Below, piece by piece: positions 62,597-64,000 of a DNA stretch of 64,000 nt. Below the pieces are notes generated by a model, which was not told the origin of the DNA, did not search any database, and saw only the letters and a list, made by a program, of their open reading frames with translations. Source of the stretch: Clostridia bacterium (GTDB lineage Bacteria > Bacillota > Clostridia > Oscillospirales > UBA644). The stretch covers positions 52,344 to 116,343 of the forward strand of contig JAGAPC010000003.1 in NCBI GenBank assembly GCA_017623475.1. The letters are read 5' to 3'. Every line of letters begins with the position of its first letter. Position 1 is the stretch's first letter. A program made the position numbers and the translations under genes.

Positions 62597-63097
62597 ATGA
62601 GTTATCGAGAAAAAATGGTTTCTTTTAATCGTTTTGGTGGTTATCACAAAGGATTTTATAATGATGATGGCGATCCGACAAACGCTTTACTTAATATTAA
62701 TTATACAGATTTTTTCGAAGATCCCAATGACGAAGACTTTCCTTATGATTCTGCACACACTCTTTTACGAGGTTCTTGCCATCATTTTGCCCTTTCGTTA
62801 CAAAAACGGTTTAACTATACACCATATATAATCGAAGGTATAAACCGCAGAGGATTTCACGCATTTTGTCAAGTTTATAAAGGCAAAACATGGTGCTATA
62901 TCGATGCTCGTGGTGTCACTACAAGTTTTGATGAATTTATGGATGTAGCAAAAGAGTTTGTGACAGATGAATATGTTATAAGAAAAGTTAACCTCGAAGA
63001 TATTGATGAATGGTCGAAAGATTGTCCATATGATGACGAAGCATTTAAGTTTGCTGAAGCTATGATAGAAAAGTTCAAAAACTACTACGAAATATAG
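62597..63097 (+). CDS. Hypothetical protein with transglutaminase/papain-like Cys-His-Asp pattern
   Basis: A 166-residue protein, not recognised by name. Residues C61 (RGSCHHFALSLQ), H88 (GFHAFCQVY) and D103 (CYIDARG) follow the order and spacing of the transglutaminase-like/papain-like catalytic triad (G-x-C-x-x-F-A, H-A, D-x-x-G). No signal peptide or membrane segment is seen, so it is probably cytoplasmic. DNA here is very AT-rich compared with the rest of the window, a sign of transfer. AAGAGGATC precedes the ATG. The next gene, an HNH nuclease, is equally AT-rich and 48 bases away, so they may work together. Catalysis is inferred only from the pattern. Confidence 0.82.
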   Translation: MSYREKMVSFNRFGGYHKGFYNDDGDPTNALLNINYTDFFEDPNDEDFPYDSAHTLLRGSCHHFALSLQKRFNYTPYIIEGINRRGFHAFCQVYKGKTWCYIDARGVTTSFDEFMDVAKEFVTDEYVIRKVNLEDIDEWSKDCPYDDEAFKFAEAMIEKFKNYYEI

Positions 63098-63145
63098 CAA
63101 CAAAGTCATTAGCATGCTTGAAAAATAATTTATCGGAGAATAGCA

Positions 63146-63997
63146 ATGAAATTCGAATATGTAACTAGAAACAATTCTTATAAAAATTTTGGATATATCG
63201 ATTTTGATGATGCTTTCGAACGATTTGTCAACAAATATGATGTTATTGGTGTTAGATGGTCTGAACCTACAACTATTAGTGCATCGTATTTTTTACGCTT
63301 ACTCCAAGAAGGCTCTTTAGCAAAAGCACGCGGATATGGTAAAGGTAATAACCAGGAAAACGACGAATCTTCAAATGAAATGAATTGTTATTATACTTCC
63401 TTGCTTGATCATGCCGCCTTATGGAAATTAAAATCTGGTCAAGTTATATGTACAGCTATGCCATATGGCGATAAGCAAACAATTATTGATCGCTTCAATC
63501 AAATGGTTAAGCAATTCTCATACCCCTCAACCATTAAACTTCATTTTTTAGATGATACATATCGTTTTCGCTCTAATGGTGATTATATGATTATGATCTC
63601 CAATAATGAAGTAAAACTCGATGCTCCAATCATTGAAGACATTGATTTACGCACTAAGGCAATTAAACATTCTAATTCTGCTCAATTACGTACACAAACA
63701 ACTACAAGCTATGTACGTGATAGGTATGTTAGTGATTATGCAAAACAACGTGCACAAGGGATTTGTCAATTATGTGGCATGACCGCACCGTTCAAGGATC
63801 AAGATGGCAAACCATATCTTGAATCACATCATATTATATGGTTATCGAATGGCGGTGAAGATTCCATTGATAACACTGTGGCTCTATGTCCCAATTGTCA
63901 TAGAAAAATGCACGTGTTGAACCTTGAAAGCGATGTCAAAAAACTATTACAAGCATTATCAAAGCAAAAGAAGCGCAATTCTCCAAATAATATTTAA
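63146..63997 (+). CDS. HNH endonuclease (McrA-like C-terminal domain)
   Basis: A 283-residue protein. The C-terminal third (about 195-262) is an HNH nuclease with zinc knuckles CQLC and CPNC and the core SHHIIWLSNGGEDSIDN (H228, H229) followed by CHRKMH. This layout is that of McrA-type restriction enzymes and related DNA-cutting effectors. The first 190 residues are not recognised and may sense modified DNA, nucleotides or a partner. TCGGAGAATAG precedes the ATG. AT-rich like the preceding gene, next to a tRNA gene with a broken duplicate: probably part of a mobile or defence island continuing beyond the window. Confidence 0.9.
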   Translation: MKFEYVTRNNSYKNFGYIDFDDAFERFVNKYDVIGVRWSEPTTISASYFLRLLQEGSLAKARGYGKGNNQENDESSNEMNCYYTSLLDHAALWKLKSGQVICTAMPYGDKQTIIDRFNQMVKQFSYPSTIKLHFLDDTYRFRSNGDYMIMISNNEVKLDAPIIEDIDLRTKAIKHSNSAQLRTQTTTSYVRDRYVSDYAKQRAQGICQLCGMTAPFKDQDGKPYLESHHIIWLSNGGEDSIDNTVALCPNCHRKMHVLNLESDVKKLLQALSKQKKRNSPNNI

Positions 63998-64000
63998 GTC

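Noticed and set aside
1..64000. CRISPR array or insertion sequence
   Set aside because: No short regularly spaced repeats and no transposase gene were found. The only tandem repeats are coding (Ig-like domains).

Overview
The window looks like a chromosomal stretch from a Gram-positive bacterium of the class Clostridia (Bacillota), probably an uncultured gut-type lineage of moderate GC. The evidence is the order rimP-nusA-ylxR-ylxQ-infB-rbfA-nrnA-truB-ribF, a split BY-kinase exopolysaccharide module (YveK/YwqD/YwqE types), two LytR-CpsA-Psr proteins, an RNase J, a dockerin-bearing surface protein, AGGAGG-type ribosome binding sites and many TTG/GTG starts. The exact family cannot be read from the sequence.

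Layout. 1-3.3 kb: 3' part of dnaE and a small coupled gene. 3.3-8.4 kb, minus strand: ferredoxin, an HtrA-type protease, and an operon of AI-2E-type transporter, tsaE, tsaB, rpiB and upp. 8.6-11.4 kb: metG and tatD. 11.5-19.4 kb: the translation/RNA operon rimP to ribF, from a clear promoter with a 12-bp hairpin at the predicted mRNA 5' end. 19.5-32.6 kb: a PucR/CdaR-like regulator, ftsEX, a coiled-coil/LytM protein, two S41 peptidases (the first with its catalytic Ser replaced by Asp), greA, a membrane-anchored protein, a nucleotidyltransferase fused to a degenerate phosphomannomutase domain, RNase J and murD. The theme is growth, division and wall synthesis.

32.6-34.9 kb holds three minus-strand membrane-protein genes (unknown, GtrA-like, acyltransferase). 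35.2-52.3 kb is an exopolysaccharide operon: Wzz-like protein, tyrosine kinase, PHP phosphatase, a surface protein, an LCP ligase, an initiating sugar transferase, four further glycosyltransferases, two polysaccharide pyruvyltransferase-family genes each beside an FrhB-type iron-sulfur protein, a radical SAM/SPASM protein, a Wzy-like polymerase and a VanZ-like protein. No flippase was recognised. 52.4-55.9 kb is one 1150-residue secreted protein with GLUG-like regions, five 76-residue Ig-like repeats and a dockerin. 56-62 kb has a heterodimeric ABC exporter, a second LCP protein, a histidine phosphatase and an RlmA-like methyltransferase.

62.0-64 kb changes character. A consensus promoter precedes a broken 5' half of tRNA-Pro, a 160-base structured spacer, an intact tRNA-Pro(UGG) with a strong terminator, and then two very AT-rich genes: a small protein with a Cys-His-Asp pattern resembling transglutaminase/papain-like folds, and an HNH nuclease. 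This looks like the left edge of a horizontally acquired, possibly defensive, island and is the best candidate for something undescribed.
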